The notes below the pieces were generated by a model. It had not been told where the DNA came from and made no database searches. It saw only the letters and a list, made by a program, of their open reading frames with translations. From contig JAFQAM010000081.1 of assembly GCA_017416885.1 (NCBI GenBank), forward strand, positions 1 to 7,619: a stretch of 7,619 nucleotides of DNA, read 5' to 3'. This DNA comes from Clostridia bacterium. Its GTDB lineage: Bacteria > Bacillota > Clostridia > Oscillospirales > CAG-272. The number at the start of each line of letters is the position of its first letter. Position 1 is the stretch's first letter. A program made the position numbers and the translations under genes. Below are positions 6,665-7,619 of the stretch, piece after piece.

Positions 6665-6690
6665 AACCACTTGCAAAAACGCAAGTGGTT
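6665..6690. terminator. Bidirectional terminator between GH95 and the transposase remnant
   Basis: A perfect 10-bp stem, AACCACTTGC (6665-6674) with GCAAGTGGTT (6681-6690), has a 6-base loop. In the + direction it starts 12 bases after the GH95 stop and is followed by AGTTTTCTG, a modest T tract. In the - direction it is followed by TTTGTTTTTT, a stronger one, serving the transposase/hydrolase transcripts. The transposase stop codon (6689-6691) overlaps the edge of the stem. Confidence 0.85.
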
Positions 6691-6878
6691 AGTTTTCTGT
6701 ATAGAAGCAATCTTGTTCCCATAACAGTGGATTTTCATAAATATACTTTGCAATTCTATTATAATCGCTTATGTTTCGTATAATATGATCGTGAAATGAA
6801 CGCTGGAAAATGTTATGTCCAATTTCTTTATTACAAAATCTTTTTAAGGCGGACACAATATGAGATAGCATAGCATTT

Positions 6879-6905
6879 GTAGGGGATGGCGCCTTCGACA
6901 TCCCG
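6879..6905 (+). repeat. REP-like element, copy 1 (inside the transposase frame)
   Basis: On the + strand a GTAG foot is followed by an imperfect hairpin: GGGATG (6883-6888) pairs with CATCCC (6899-6904), with a mismatch and an inner CG/CG pairing. GTAG plus an imperfect stem is the known plan of REP elements recognised by RAYT proteins. It matches copy 2 at 25 of 27 positions in inverted orientation. On the transposase strand it encodes GMSKAPSPT. Confidence 0.7.
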
Positions 6906-7051
6906 TTTGATATTATATTGCCTCGGATTATAATAATCATATGAATATGATTAGGCATAATTATATAGCTGTCAATTTCAACACCTTAAATATTTTCAGT
7001 GGATAATATGTATTTTTCTACAATTTTGCCATAATGTGATAATACTGTTTT

Positions 7052-7078
7052 CGGGATGTCGTGGGCGCCATCCCCTAC
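7052..7078 (-). repeat. REP-like element, copy 2 (inverted, inside the transposase frame)
   Basis: On the - strand GTAGGGGATGGCGCC begins the same 27-base element, here with CAC instead of TTC in the loop. The stem is again GGGATG with CATCCC. It encodes VGDGAHDIP in the transposase frame. The two copies face each other across 146 bases that include the premature stop and the HUH motif. Confidence 0.7.
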
Positions 7079-7214
7079 GGATTGGTCGTAGCTTTTCGCT
7101 ATTTTTGATAAAATTTGCTTTCTGTCCTGTGTGCAAATTGTTATAAAATATGCGCCTTTACTGTTATAATCAAAATTATGCATCCTTGTAGGCTTTCTTT
7201 TTGGTAGTTCAGCT

Positions 7215-7619
7215 TTAAAAATCAATCTCAAGCCCGTCATAAGCCGTAATTATACCGTGCTTATTCATTTCCTTTTCCAAGGTTTTATGGTCGGTATGCA
7301 ATGTATATGCCATATGACTGATAACATATTTTTTAATAGCGGTATTAATGCTTTTCTTCATTTCAAGTATCATATTAAGACTTGTATGCTCAAATATGCG
7401 GTAATCTCCCTCGACAAATCCAACCGTTGCATCAAATACCGCAAGGTCAACGATTTTTTTCCAAATGGCGTCAATTTCCTCATACATAAGCCATCCGCCG
7501 TCAAGACCGTAAAACATTCGCTTTTCGCCTTTTTCAATTATAAAATGACAGGTTGGCACGGTGTGATTACCGCGGAATGCTAAAACACGATACTCCCCAA
7601 GCTCTATTACATCATTTGG
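7215..7619 (-). CDS. Metallo-beta-lactamase-fold hydrolase, C-terminal part (5' end outside window)
   Basis: The frame is open to the right edge; 134 residues are visible before TAA (7215-7217). A GTG at 7559 could look like a start, but the frame continues upstream with matching sequence (VIELGEYRVLAFRGNHTVPTCHFII), so the gene is simply cut by the window. FDATVG (62-67 of the visible part) holds the Asp that bridges the two metals in this fold, and FEHTSLNM and SHMAYTLHTDH supply candidate His ligands near the C-terminus. The arrangement resembles the PhnP-like/phosphodiesterase branch of the MBL superfamily, but the HxHxDH motif would lie outside the window, so a substrate cannot be assigned. 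The end of the gene overlaps the first codons of the transposase remnant. Confidence 0.75.
   Translation of the reverse strand, partial: PNDVIELGEYRVLAFRGNHTVPTCHFIIEKGEKRMFYGLDGGWLMYEEIDAIWKKIVDLAVFDATVGFVEGDYRIFEHTSLNMILEMKKSINTAIKKYVISHMAYTLHTDHKTLEKEMNKHGIITAYDGLEIDF

Larger units (their letters stand above)
6689..7240 (-). pseudogene. REP-associated / IS200-like Y1 transposase (RAYT), broken by an in-frame stop
   Basis: The - strand frame encodes 183 codons with a single TAA (6986-6988) at codon 85. Both sides stay in the same frame (...KYILSTENI*GVEIDSYIIMPNHIHMIII...), so this is a nonsense change, not a frameshift. The HUH metal-binding motif is NHIHM (H98, H100 counting the stop codon). 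The probable catalytic tyrosine is Y166 in IAKYIYENP. FDYNSKGAYFITICTQ near the N-terminus and RSFHDHIIRNISDY near the C-terminus are also typical. Y1 transposases cut and join single-stranded DNA; RAYTs act on REP hairpins. Family likeness begins about residue 10, so the ATG at 7240, which overlaps the hydrolase gene by 26 bases and lacks a ribosome site, may not be the original start. The break lies just before the HUH motif, so neither half should be active alone. Two REP-like hairpins lie inside the frame. Confidence 0.8.

Noticed and set aside
6986..7240. Two separate small genes at 6986-7240 and 6689-6958
   Set aside because: They are in the same frame separated by one TAA, and their products are the N- and C-terminal halves of one Y1 transposase, so they are best treated as a single broken gene.
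7215..7559. A complete 114-residue gene starting at GTG 7559
   Set aside because: The frame stays open to the window edge and the extra upstream residues fit the same fold, so the gene is cut by the window rather than starting at 7559.
7257..7583. A 108-codon + strand reading frame
   Set aside because: It is antisense to the metallo-beta-lactamase-fold gene, whose protein matches family motifs; the antisense product shows none.

Overview
The window looks like a chromosomal segment of a low-GC anaerobic Firmicute, most likely a gut Clostridia member. The AT-rich base composition, AGGAG-type ribosome binding sites, TTGA(N)/TATAAT-type promoters and carbohydrate-enzyme content all fit this, but nothing visible fixes the species.

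Layout from left to right. (1) 1-192, + strand: the last 63 codons of a membrane protein, probably a cation:proton antiporter, followed by a strong hairpin terminator (196-229). (2) About 234-473: a cluster of short hairpins separated by a 9-base linker, ATTCCATAC. The linker runs forward in the left half and reverse-complemented in the right half, and the array runs into the stop codon of the next gene. (3) 452-4061, - strand: a two-gene operon coding for a heparinase II/III-type polysaccharide lyase and, one base downstream, a GH78 alpha-L-rhamnosidase-like enzyme. (4) 4062-4279: a divergent promoter region whose two -35 hexamers lie 8 bp apart. It also holds a second hairpin array with a different linker (TCGATAT), forming most of the 5' leader of the next gene. 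(5) 4280-6652, + strand: a full-length GH95 enzyme (alpha-L-fucosidase or alpha-L-galactosidase family). (6) 6665-6690: a terminator that works in both directions. (7) 6689-7240, - strand: a REP-associated/IS200-like (RAYT, Y1) transposase broken by one in-frame TAA. Two inverted GTAG-plus-hairpin REP-like elements are embedded in its reading frame. (8) 7215-7619, - strand: the C-terminal part of a metallo-beta-lactamase-fold hydrolase running off the window.

The three central enzymes form a small glycan-degradation locus. None shows a signal peptide, so they probably act in the cytoplasm on imported oligosaccharides. A uronate-cleaving lyase, an alpha-L-rhamnosidase and an alpha-L-fucosidase/galactosidase together suggest an acidic deoxy-sugar glycan, for example a pectin (rhamnogalacturonan) or gum fragment. 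The exact substrate cannot be read from the sequence.

The least explained content is the hairpin-repeat system. Two arrays with different linkers share one design: a short constant linker, then a hairpin with variable arms and a recurrent CTNCG apex. The broken RAYT carrying its own putative REP hairpins inside its coding sequence is the second unusual item.
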